This document shows, piece after piece, positions 42,626-50,191 of a stretch of DNA of 64,000 bases. Made by a program: the position numbers and the translations under genes. The notes beneath the pieces are model-generated. The model was not told the DNA's origin, made no database searches, and saw only the letters and a list, made by a program, of their open reading frames with translations. The stretch lies in NCBI GenBank assembly GCA_002704915.1, contig PAIP01000075.1, forward strand, positions 1 to 64,000, read 5' to 3'. The stretch's first letter is position 1, and every line of letters begins with the position of its first letter. The DNA is from Parvularcula sp. GTDB lineage: Bacteria > Pseudomonadota > Alphaproteobacteria > Caulobacterales > Parvularculaceae.

Positions 42626-43194
42626 CGACTCGCCGCACAATTTTGCAGGGCGTCGCCTCACTGGTCGCCCCCGCTGAAATAGAAATTGGAGGAGGGCCTG
42701 ACGCTTCGCTAAGCGACTCGCCCTTCGGCATCCTGATCGACGAATATCGCCAAATGGTCGATCAGCTCGACGGCTTGTTCGCCATCCGCAATCGGGTCGA
42801 AGAAATGGTCAGCGCCAGGAATGGTAATTTTAGCGACTGCCCGGAACTTGACGTTATCGACCAGAAAGCAAACGCTTGGTATCAGACTGAGAAAGAGATG
42901 ATCCGGCTTGCCTCGCGCACTCGCGCAGCATCTGTCGATGAGGTCGTCCAGAAGTTGATCTTGTGGCGGCTCATGGACTTTGACCGGGGAGGCTTCGACG
43001 AACCACGCGACATGATTCCCTTTTCAGCCTATCGGGATCTACTGCTGATAGCCGGAAGAGAGTCGCTGACGCCGGACGCAGACGAAAAAGCCCTGGCAAT
43101 TGTGTGGGACGATGAAGCGTTTAACTACTGCGCCAACAATGATGATGATTTTGACGATGATGGAGCGTTTTACGGCGAAGACGAAAAAGAGTGA
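42622..43194 (+). CDS. Unknown acidic protein, 190 residues
   Basis: The N-terminus MTTRRTILQGVASLVAPA resembles a twin-arginine signal without a clear consensus. The middle is helical (ILIDEYRQMVDQLDGLFAIRNRVEEMVSAR...KANAWYQTEKEMIRLASRTRA), and the C-terminus is very acidic (CANNDDDFDDDGAFYGEDEKE). No family recognised. It is co-transcribed with the 94-residue protein. Genes of this type are frequent next to integrases in alphaproteobacterial islands; function unknown. Confidence 0.65.
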   Translation: MTTRRTILQGVASLVAPAEIEIGGGPDASLSDSPFGILIDEYRQMVDQLDGLFAIRNRVEEMVSARNGNFSDCPELDVIDQKANAWYQTEKEMIRLASRTRAASVDEVVQKLILWRLMDFDRGGFDEPRDMIPFSAYRDLLLIAGRESLTPDADEKALAIVWDDEAFNYCANNDDDFDDDGAFYGEDEKE

Positions 43195-43265
43195 GCAACG
43201 GGGTTTGCCGGAGCCGTTTGCGCTAATGAACAAAGCGAATGTCTGCCGGTGATGTTAAGGTTTCT

Positions 43266-44075
43266 CTAGTGACCTTTGGACCGAAGAATTTCGCCGATTT
43301 TGCGCTGGATCGTCGCAACACTTGGAAGATCGGATTCATCAAACTCCCCAGCGGCGCGCTTCCATGCCTCATAGGCAAGCAGTTTTTTCGGAAGATTGGG
43401 GTTTTCTGTTCGAAGTTCCAGCAGAGCTTTAGTGATGTTGCGCCATGCGGCCTTCTGCGGCCGGCCGCGGGTGCTTTGTAACGAGTCCAACTGTCTTACT
43501 TTTTCGAGGTTCGCTACGAGTTTTGCACAGCCATCCTCTTCAAGAAAGGGCGGTAGGGGGATTTGGCGCAGCGTAAACCAGCGGCGCAATTTATCACGCG
43601 GCACATAGATTTCTTCGAGATAGCGCCGTCCGGCCTTCGGGTAGTGATCGAAAGGAATCTTGGTGAGCGCCGCGAACGCCTCTTCCTGACCTTCGGGTCT
43701 GGCTATGTCGTGCAGCAGGTCATGCCATTGCGAAGCTTCGCCGGGCAGCGCGTCGAGCGATTCCATGACGCTGGCGATGGTCATCCGGTTTGCCCCGAAA
43801 TATTGCTGCGGTTTCGGCGAGAGTTTCCGTTGGGCGGGTGTCAGTTGCGCTGGCGGCATCTCTATGGGCGCGTGGAGCCAGTTTTGGGGGGCTACACGCG
43901 CAACTTTATCGCACATGTCGATGGGCGAGGGATCGAATGCGCCGGAGAAGACGGCGCGCGCCAGCATGTCCGTGATGTCGGCGCTGTCGAGGCCGGGATG
44001 GTTTTCAGCGGCAAGCCTTGCGGCCCGGCCGAGTTTCAGGAAACATTCATCGAACGGCGAAATGTAAGACGGCAT
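43266..44075 (-). CDS. Unknown protein, 269 residues, downstream of the integrase
   Basis: Start at ATG 44075 is chosen for GAGG eight bases upstream; ATG 44090 is also open. The protein has an N-terminal helical half and a C-terminal half with a basic motif STRGRPQKAAWRNITKALLELRTENP and ESDLPSVATIQRKIGEILRS, which may bind DNA in the manner of recombination accessory factors. No family recognised. It overlaps the integrase stop by 29 bp on the same strand, so it is co-expressed with the integrase and may act in integration or excision. Confidence 0.6.
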   Translation of the reverse strand: MPSYISPFDECFLKLGRAARLAAENHPGLDSADITDMLARAVFSGAFDPSPIDMCDKVARVAPQNWLHAPIEMPPAQLTPAQRKLSPKPQQYFGANRMTIASVMESLDALPGEASQWHDLLHDIARPEGQEEAFAALTKIPFDHYPKAGRRYLEEIYVPRDKLRRWFTLRQIPLPPFLEEDGCAKLVANLEKVRQLDSLQSTRGRPQKAAWRNITKALLELRTENPNLPKKLLAYEAWKRAAGEFDESDLPSVATIQRKIGEILRSKGH

Positions 44076-45423
44076 GGCGTTTATCCTCATACTCTACAGG
44101 TTCATCATCGGGTCTTTCTTTCACTTCAGTTTTGTGCTGACGGCCCTCGGTTGGCATCGCGTCGCGGATAAAAGCGACGGCTCGTTCCGCTAGCGCTGCG
44201 CGAGCGTCCTCTGCATAGTGGATGTAACGTTGCGACGTTGAGAGCTTGCGGTGACCGAGCGCCGCCATGATCTCGGCGGCCTGAGCGCCCTGCATCGCCA
44301 TGTGAGTTGCGAGGGAATGGCGCAAACCATGAAGGCCGATTCCTTCAGGGAGTTTCGCTTCGGTCCGCACGGCTCGCCAGTCTTTGGTGACATTGATGCA
44401 TCCGGGCTCGCCTTTTCGGGAGACTGGATAAACGCGGCCCGCTGCGTCTTTGCGCATAGGCGGAAAGACCGGCCCGTCAGGTGGGCCGCTTGGCTGGCGC
44501 GATAGAATTGCGCGCGCCAGTTCAGGCAGCCCGATGATGCGTGATTTCGCCGTCTTCTTCCCGGTCTTGTGCCGCTTGGAGGATTTAATGATGACGCCGC
44601 GCTGCAGGTCGATCTCACTCCAGAGAAGTCCAGTGATTTCGCTGCGCCGTGCGCCAGTAAGGGCGATTAGCCGGAATATGTCAGCCACAGCGGGCCGGAT
44701 GCGGCTTTCACGTTCCATCGTGTCGAGGGTTTCGAACAGGCGCCGGTAATCCTCAGCATCACGCATGACGATATCGCGCTCGCCGTCGCCGCCTTTGTCT
44801 ACGTCTCGGGCGGGGTTCTTATCGACCAGCCCTTCCTTTCCAGCCCAAGAATAAATCGCCGCCAGAATACGCATGGATTGTCGCGCGGTCCCTTCGCCGC
44901 CGCGAACGATGGAGCGTGCTCGCCAACCGGTTTTTACGTTTCTTGCCGTCTTTCCGGTAGTGATTTCCCGGCGGGTTTTTTTTACCTGCTCGGTAGTCAG
45001 CTTGCGGGCGAATTTCTTGCCGAGCAGGGGGCGCAGGTGGTTCTCGATTCTGCCTTTGTCCGTTTCGCGCGTGCTCTTTGCCTTTTCTTTGAAAGTCTCG
45101 CTTGCGAGATAGGCGTCGAAGAGTTCCCCGACCGACATTTCCGCTTGTGCGACTTTTTTCTCCTCCAGCGGATCGCCGCCCTTGCGGACGCATTCGGACA
45201 TTTCCTGCGCGCGCTGGCGCGCCTGATCCAGCGTTAGAGACTCAACCTTTCCGATGGTGGCGCGCCGGCTGCGGCCTTCCGCCGTCCGGTATTGGAAGAC
45301 GAAACTTTTCCTGCCGCTAGGGAAAACCGAAAGCCCGAAGCCCCATGGTTTTTCGTCCCAGACATAGTAGCGCTCGGTTTTTGTTTGGGAGGAGGCGATC
45401 AGGCTCTTGGTGATCCGGGGCAT
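44047..45423 (-). CDS. P4-type tyrosine recombinase (integrase)
   Basis: A 458-residue integrase. Residues 1-90 form the DUF4102 arm-binding domain (YYVWDEKPWGFGLSVFPSGRKSFVFQYRTAEGRSRRATIGK); a core-binding helical domain follows; the catalytic domain shows Arg in LTGARRSEITGL, His-x-x-Arg in HGLRHSLATHM, and LGHRKLSTSQRYIHY with the nucleophilic Tyr. It is complete. Such integrases use tRNA 3' ends; the tRNA-Asp fragment lies 196 bp upstream of its start and arm-type repeats lie between. It is therefore the likely driver of the island. Confidence 0.95.
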   Translation of the reverse strand: MPRITKSLIASSQTKTERYYVWDEKPWGFGLSVFPSGRKSFVFQYRTAEGRSRRATIGKVESLTLDQARQRAQEMSECVRKGGDPLEEKKVAQAEMSVGELFDAYLASETFKEKAKSTRETDKGRIENHLRPLLGKKFARKLTTEQVKKTRREITTGKTARNVKTGWRARSIVRGGEGTARQSMRILAAIYSWAGKEGLVDKNPARDVDKGGDGERDIVMRDAEDYRRLFETLDTMERESRIRPAVADIFRLIALTGARRSEITGLLWSEIDLQRGVIIKSSKRHKTGKKTAKSRIIGLPELARAILSRQPSGPPDGPVFPPMRKDAAGRVYPVSRKGEPGCINVTKDWRAVRTEAKLPEGIGLHGLRHSLATHMAMQGAQAAEIMAALGHRKLSTSQRYIHYAEDARAALAERAVAFIRDAMPTEGRQHKTEVKERPDDEPVEYEDKRHAVLHFAVR

Positions 45424-45453
45424 TCACCGCTCGCTTTCGTCCGTTCCGGTCTT

Positions 45454-45489
45454 GCTTACCCAGACGCTGGGTAAGCGTATGGTAAGCAA
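45454..45489. repeat. Arm-type integrase-site-like repeats, right end
   Basis: A perfect 9-bp inverted repeat GCTTACCCA-gacgc-TGGGTAAGC at 45454-45476 is followed by another GGTAAGC. The order ACGCTGGGTAAGC then GGTAAGC mirrors that at 1559-1582. It also overlaps the integrase promoter and may regulate it. Confidence 0.55.
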
Positions 45490-45618
45490 GATCGCTCAAA
45501 TCGGGGCGAATTGTAGCATTACCTCCGGACTGCGTCATCAATATAATACTTTTATTTTCAGATATTTATCCAACTTCAGCAAATTCAGGCAAACACGCGC
45601 AAATTACTTACCGCTGCA

Positions 45619-45663
45619 CTGTCACGCCGGAGGTCGCGGGTTCAAGTCCCGTCACTCGCGCCA
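45619..45663 (+). repeat. tRNA-Asp 3' fragment, attR
   Basis: These 45 nt equal the 3' portion of an alphaproteobacterial tRNA-Asp: the anticodon loop CTGTCAC (GTC anticodon), the anticodon-stem 3' strand, GGAGGTCG variable region, the T-arm GCGGG-TTCAAGT-CCCGT, acceptor CACTCGC, discriminator G and CCA. The sequence to the left does not complete the anticodon stem, D-arm or acceptor, so it is not a functional tRNA but the duplicate left by site-specific integration. Confidence 0.8.
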
Positions 45664-45665
45664 TT

Positions 45666-46118
45666 TTCTTCAAGAAAATGAACACCTTATTAGTTTTCAA
45701 TTTTTTCGGAATTTTGGTTGAGCCTTGCGGGGTACCACCGGGGTACCAAATTTTCATGCAACATTCTGGGGACAATTTTTTCGTTTTGTTCGCCTAAGCT
45801 CCCTTGGACAGGGGTGATTCTACGTTAATCAGAACTAGCTGTTGATTGATCGAGGAGCCGAACCGTCGTCATTGATTGAGACGTGTGCAATAAACGAAAA
45901 GCACGTCTGCCAACATAGTGATTTTGCTTCTTTGACAGGAAGAAAACAGGCGACTTCTAACGCTCTCGAGCGGGTGACACTGCAAACTGTTGAGTGCGCT
46001 CCCCGGGACCGTCGTCGAAGTCTTTTCTGCTGCGCATAGGAAGCTTTACTGCCCCTATGGCTGCGTTCTCGATACCCGGAACATTTTGATATTGTCGCAG
46101 TATTTTTGCACGCTTGCT
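45666..46118. other. Gap right of the island
   Basis: 453 bp without a convincing gene. It holds TTTTCTT-C-AAGAAAA at 45664-45678 (overlapping the att end; a possible terminator-like hairpin) and two direct copies of GGGGTACCA (45729-45737, 45740-45748), which may be arm sites of an earlier integrated element. Confidence 0.4.
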
Positions 46119-46445
46119 TTATGCGGCAGGTTTTCCGTCTGTAATATCTTTGATCCAGCTAAGCCCGGCGACACCCTGCGGAAAACCGAGCGTTGTCATC
46201 GCGAGCAAGGCGACATGTTTGATTTCTTCTTTGGTGAGTCCCTCAGACAATGCTTGGCGCGCGTGGGAGTGGACAGCACCTTCCGAGCGACCGCCTATCG
46301 CCAGCGCTAGGTTAACGAGGCGGCGTGTTTTAGCGTCGAGCGGACCCGCGTCAGAAATCGCCTTGCCGAAAGCGGCGTAAGCCTTCCAAATCTCGGGATA
46401 GGCTTCGGCGATGTTGCCGGCGGCGGCTGGAAGCTTTTCTGACAT
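46119..46445 (-). CDS. Carboxymuconolactone decarboxylase-family (CMD) protein
   Basis: A 108-residue CMD/AhpD-fold protein: MSEKLPAAAGNIAEAYPEIWKAYAAFGKAI, LDAKTRRLVNLALAIGGRSEGAVHSHARQALSEGLTKEEIKHVALLAMTTLGFP. The C-x-x-C of AhpD-type peroxidase reductases is missing (EGAVHSH), so redox chemistry of that type is unlikely. It follows the Crp/Fnr gene after two bases, so it is co-transcribed with it and possibly linked to the nitrate block. Confidence 0.85.
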   Translation of the reverse strand: MSEKLPAAAGNIAEAYPEIWKAYAAFGKAISDAGPLDAKTRRLVNLALAIGGRSEGAVHSHARQALSEGLTKEEIKHVALLAMTTLGFPQGVAGLSWIKDITDGKPAA

Positions 46446-46447
46446 GA

Positions 46448-47173
46448 CTAGTCCTTTCCTGCTGGGTCATCGCAGCGTGGCGGAAAATTATCGATGAGCG
46501 GCGCGTTCCGGGCGATCTCGATCAACTCCTCCGCATCCTCGACGATGATATCAGGCCCGGACACGGTGACGCCAATCTTCCGCAAGGTCGAAAATGACCG
46601 CGACAGATTTTCAGGCGTCATGCCGAGCATAGAAGCGAGCGTCTTCTTGTCGATGGGCAACGTGAAGCGCCCCGAATTCCCCTGCCGGACATGCTGGTGC
46701 GCCAGATAGCTCGCAAGACGTTCAACGCCGGTGCGTAGTTTGAGATTTTTCTGATTTCGTACGACGCCGCGATAACAATTGGCAAGCTCGCTTACAATAG
46801 ATCGCGCAAAGGCGTCGTCTTCGGCCATGGCGTCGCGGACACTCTTGGCTGGTATCATCAGAATACGCGACGCGGTGCGCGTTCGTGCGGACATCAGATA
46901 AACGGCGTCCTTCAATACCGCTGCGAGGATGAAGGTGGAAACGGGGCTCAGCACAGTCATCGTGCTCTCGCGCCCGTCCTGCGTCGCGAAGAGCTCGACA
47001 ACCCCGTCGATTACGACATGAAGAAAGTCGGACGGCTCTCCTTCCTTGATAAGGATAACGCGTTCGGGAAACCGCTGAAGAAATGCTGCATTGACGAGAC
47101 TGTCGAAGAGGGCCGCATCCATGTCGTGGAAGAGGCTTAAATCCCGGACGACCTGTTTGTCTTCATCTCGCAA
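46448..47173 (-). CDS. Crp/Fnr-family regulator
   Basis: A 241-residue protein if started at TTG 47173, which has AAGGAG seven bases upstream; an in-frame start at 47317 would add 48 unconserved residues. Residues about 15-130 are the cyclic-nucleotide-binding-like beta barrel (RFPERVILIKEGEPSDFLHVVIDGVVELFATQDGRESTMTVLSP), then the dimer helix and an HTH_Crp domain (LPIDKKTLASMLGMTPENLSRSFSTLRKIGVTV). There is no N-terminal Cys cluster, so it is not a [4Fe-4S] FNR; Dnr/NarR-type NO- or nitrite-responsive regulators look similar. It diverges from narK with an FNR-like box between them. Confidence 0.85.
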   Translation of the reverse strand: MRDEDKQVVRDLSLFHDMDAALFDSLVNAAFLQRFPERVILIKEGEPSDFLHVVIDGVVELFATQDGRESTMTVLSPVSTFILAAVLKDAVYLMSARTRTASRILMIPAKSVRDAMAEDDAFARSIVSELANCYRGVVRNQKNLKLRTGVERLASYLAHQHVRQGNSGRFTLPIDKKTLASMLGMTPENLSRSFSTLRKIGVTVSGPDIIVEDAEELIEIARNAPLIDNFPPRCDDPAGKD

Positions 47174-47239
47174 TCTCAGGCTCCTTGACCGCAGGCGGGG
47201 CAAGAACGGCAACAAATTTGACGAAGTTTTCGATGCGTC

Positions 47240-47253
47240 TTGATAAATGTCAA
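47240..47253. promoter_or_regulatory. FNR/Dnr-type box
   Basis: TTGATAAATGTCAA differs from the consensus TTGAT-N4-ATCAA at one position. It lies 67 bp upstream of the Crp/Fnr start and about 180 bp upstream of narK, suited to control of one or both. Confidence 0.7.
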
Positions 47254-47431
47254 GGCCGAATTTGGCGCTGTTCGGTGAGGGCGCGACCCCGATCAAGTGC
47301 GCGGCTGCATATGTCAAATTGCAAAACTCAAGACCGCAAACGAACGATCCGTGACGAGACGTCGAATTTTGAAAGGGAAAATTTCAGCGCAGAAAAGCCG
47401 TCAACATTCTGATCAGCCCGGAGATGGAGCG

Positions 47432-50191
47432 ATGGAATATTTGGCAGGCGTGACCCGCGGTCAACAAAACAGAGCGCTTGGTGCAAGCACAGTCGCATTT
47501 ACGGCGTGTTTCGCCGTCTGGACGATTTTCTCGATTATCGGCGTCCAGATCAAACGGGATCTTGGTCTAAGCGAAACTGAGTTCGGTTTGCTTGTGGCGA
47601 CCCCGATCCTGACAGGCTCCATCAGCCGGATATTCCTCGGCATCTGGACCGATCAGTTTGGCGGACGAAAAGTATTCGCGGCAGTCATGTTCTTCGCCGC
47701 CATCGCCGCCTGGCTACTTTCGACAGTCAGCACTTATCCGATGTTCCTGCTCGCCGCGCTAGGCGTCGGTCTTGCGGGCGGCTCTTTCGCGGTGGGCATC
47801 GCCTATACGTCCAAATGGTTCCCCAATGACCGGCAGGGAACGGCGCTTGGCGTTTTCGGTATGGGCAATGTGGGCGCCGCCATTACGAACTTTGCTGCGC
47901 CTTTCATTCTCGTTGCGGTCGGCTGGGAGCGCACCGCACAAATTTATGCGCTTGTTTTGATGGCGCTTGCGGTTTTGTTCTTTCTGGTCACGAAGGAAGA
48001 CCCGGCGACGCTTGCGCGCAAGGCGCGCGGTGAAAAGCCACGCTCTGCGCTGATGGAACTGGAGCCGTTGCGAAACATCCAGGTCTGGCGTTTTGCGCTT
48101 TATTATTTCTTTGTTTTCGGCGCCTTTGTGGCGCTCGCCCTGTGGCTGCCGCGGTACCTGATCGGCGTTTACGGGCTCGACATCAAGACGGCGGGGATGC
48201 TGGCGGCGTTCTATGCAGTGCCGGCGAGCCTTTTCCGCGCTTATGGCGGTTATCTTTCCGACAAGATCGGCGCCCGCAGGGTGATGTACTGGACATTTAT
48301 TGTGTCCATCATCTGCGTCTTCATGCTCTCCTATCCGCATACGGATTACGTAATCCACGGCATTGATGGGCCGATCGCTTTTTCGACCCAGATGGGGCTT
48401 GTGCCCTTCGTGATCCTTATTTTCGTCCTCGGCTTCTTCATGTCGCTGGGAAAAGCGGCCGTCTACAAGCATATCCCCGTCTATTATCCGGGCCATGTCG
48501 GCGCCGTCGGCGGTCTCGTGGGCATGATCGGCGGCCTTGGCGGTTTCATCCTGCCGATCGCTTTTGGCGTCATGAACGACCTTACCGGCATCTGGACAAG
48601 CTGCTTCATGCTCCTATTCGCAATCGTTGCGGTCTCGCTTGCATGGATGCATTTCGCCATCCGGCGCATGGAGGAAAAGGCGCTGGCGCCGGAGCTTGGG
48701 GCTTTGCCGCAATTTCCGGAGTTGCAGGAGATCCATACGGCGGAGCATGGCGAAAAGACCAGCCCGGTTCTGGAGGACTGGCGCCCCGACGATGACGCTT
48801 TCTGGAAGGAGAAGGGCAAACGCATCGCGAACCGAAATTTGTGGATTTCGATTCCGGCGTTGTTGCTTGCTTTCGCCGTCTGGATGGTTTGGTCAGTCGT
48901 CGTCGCGAAGCTGCCAACAATTGGTTTTGACTACACGACGGATCAGTTGTTCTGGCTGGCGGCGCTACCGGGCCTTTCCGGCGCGACGCTCAGGATTTTC
49001 TATTCGTTCATGGTTCCGATTTTCGGCGGGCGTTTGTGGACGACGCTTACGACGGCGTCGCTCCTCATCCCCGCCTTCGGCATCGGCTATGCGGTGCAGG
49101 ACCCGGAGACTCCGTATTTCCTGTTCCTGGTGCTCGCGCTTCTGTGCGGTTTCGGTGGCGGCAATTTCGCCTCGTCCATGGCCAATATCAGCTTCTTCTT
49201 TCCTAAGAAGGAAAAAGGTAACGCGCTGGCGTTGAACGCCGGGCTCGGCAATCTCGGCGTCAGCGTTATGCAGTTCGCCGTGCCGCTGGTCATCACCGCC
49301 GGCGTCTTCGGCGCCATGGGCGGCGAGGCGCAGGTGACGGGGGAGGGGCAGCGCTTGTGGGTTCAGAACGCCGGCTTCATCTGGGTGCCGTTTCTACTCA
49401 TTTCCACGGCGGCGGCGTGGTTCGGCATGAACGACATTGCGTCAGCGCGGGCGTCCTTCGCCGAACAAGCCGTGATTTTCTCGCGCAAACACAACTGGAT
49501 CATGTGCCTTCTCTACACCGGCACCTTCGGTTCGTTCATCGGGTATTCCGCTGGTTTTCCATTGCTCATGAAGACCCAGTTTCCTGAAATCAACGCGCTT
49601 CAGTTCGCCTTTTTGGGGCCGCTTGTCGGCGCCTTGTCGCGCTCGATGACAGGTTGGGTCTCGGACAAATGGGGCGGCGCGCGCGTCACCTTCTGGGTGT
49701 TTCTCCTCATGATCGTCGCTGTCGCCGGCGTGCTCTATTTCCTCGGGATGAAAGACCAGCCGGGCGCCTTCTGGGGTTTCTTCGCGATGTTCATGGTGCT
49801 CTTTTTCGCAACCGGCGTCGGCAACGCGTCCACCTTCCAGATGATTCCCATCATGATGCGCGAAGAGATGCCGCGCCTGATGCCTCAGCTCGATGTGAAT
49901 GCGCGTCTGCGTCAGTCGGAAAAGGAATCAGCCGCCATTATCGGGTTTACATCGGCGATCGCCGCCTATGGCGCCTTCTTCATCCCGAAATCCTACGGCA
50001 CGTCGATCTCCATGACCGGCGGACCCGAAGCGGCGCTGGTCGGCTTCCTGGCGTTCTATGTTCTCTGTGCGGCCGTCACCTGGCTCGTCTACTCGCGTAA
50101 AGGCGGGCTACTTCATGAGATCGAACGCGGCGGCCGCCGTGGGACGCCGCCTGCTCAACCCTCAACACTCGCCAAGGGAGGCGTTGCATGA
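47432..50191 (+). CDS. narK: Fused NarK1-NarK2 nitrate/nitrite transporter
   Basis: A 919-residue fusion of two MFS nitrate/nitrite porters. ATG 47432 has GGAGATGGAG upstream. The first half (about 1-430) has 12 helices with GIWTDQFGGRKVF and the nitrate signature GLAGGSFAVGIAYTSKWFP; the second half (about 465-905) repeats the pattern with GFGGGNFASSMANISFFFPKKEKGNALALNAGLGNLG. The first half resembles the nitrate-proton symporter and the second the nitrate-nitrite antiporter, as in Paracoccus. It is the first gene of the nar operon and overlaps narG by 4 bp. Confidence 0.95.
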   Translation: MEYLAGVTRGQQNRALGASTVAFTACFAVWTIFSIIGVQIKRDLGLSETEFGLLVATPILTGSISRIFLGIWTDQFGGRKVFAAVMFFAAIAAWLLSTVSTYPMFLLAALGVGLAGGSFAVGIAYTSKWFPNDRQGTALGVFGMGNVGAAITNFAAPFILVAVGWERTAQIYALVLMALAVLFFLVTKEDPATLARKARGEKPRSALMELEPLRNIQVWRFALYYFFVFGAFVALALWLPRYLIGVYGLDIKTAGMLAAFYAVPASLFRAYGGYLSDKIGARRVMYWTFIVSIICVFMLSYPHTDYVIHGIDGPIAFSTQMGLVPFVILIFVLGFFMSLGKAAVYKHIPVYYPGHVGAVGGLVGMIGGLGGFILPIAFGVMNDLTGIWTSCFMLLFAIVAVSLAWMHFAIRRMEEKALAPELGALPQFPELQEIHTAEHGEKTSPVLEDWRPDDDAFWKEKGKRIANRNLWISIPALLLAFAVWMVWSVVVAKLPTIGFDYTTDQLFWLAALPGLSGATLRIFYSFMVPIFGGRLWTTLTTASLLIPAFGIGYAVQDPETPYFLFLVLALLCGFGGGNFASSMANISFFFPKKEKGNALALNAGLGNLGVSVMQFAVPLVITAGVFGAMGGEAQVTGEGQRLWVQNAGFIWVPFLLISTAAAWFGMNDIASARASFAEQAVIFSRKHNWIMCLLYTGTFGSFIGYSAGFPLLMKTQFPEINALQFAFLGPLVGALSRSMTGWVSDKWGGARVTFWVFLLMIVAVAGVLYFLGMKDQPGAFWGFFAMFMVLFFATGVGNASTFQMIPIMMREEMPRLMPQLDVNARLRQSEKESAAIIGFTSAIAAYGAFFIPKSYGTSISMTGGPEAALVGFLAFYVLCAAVTWLVYSRKGGLLHEIERGGRRGTPPAQPSTLAKGGVA

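Larger units (their letters stand above)
1482..45665. mobile_element. Putative integrative mobilizable element with defence and catabolic cargo
   Basis: The borders are inferred from an 18-bp repeat (17/18 identical) at 1482-1499 and 45648-45665, both ending TCACTCGCGCCATT; the right copy is the 3' end of a tRNA-Asp fragment. Just inside each end are repeats of the type ACGCTGGGTAAGC followed by GGTAAGC, as expected for integrase arm sites. A P4-type tyrosine integrase sits at the right end. Inside are a MobF-like relaxase, a coupling protein, ArdA and AlpA-like HTH genes but no VirB/Tra channel genes, so transfer would need a helper. The weak point is the left end, which does not retain an intact tRNA-Asp; the true left border could lie further left. 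Confidence 0.55.

Noticed and set aside
45588-45663. A complete tRNA-Asp at the right border
   Set aside because: Only the 3' 45 nt match; the acceptor 5' strand, D-arm and half the anticodon stem are missing.
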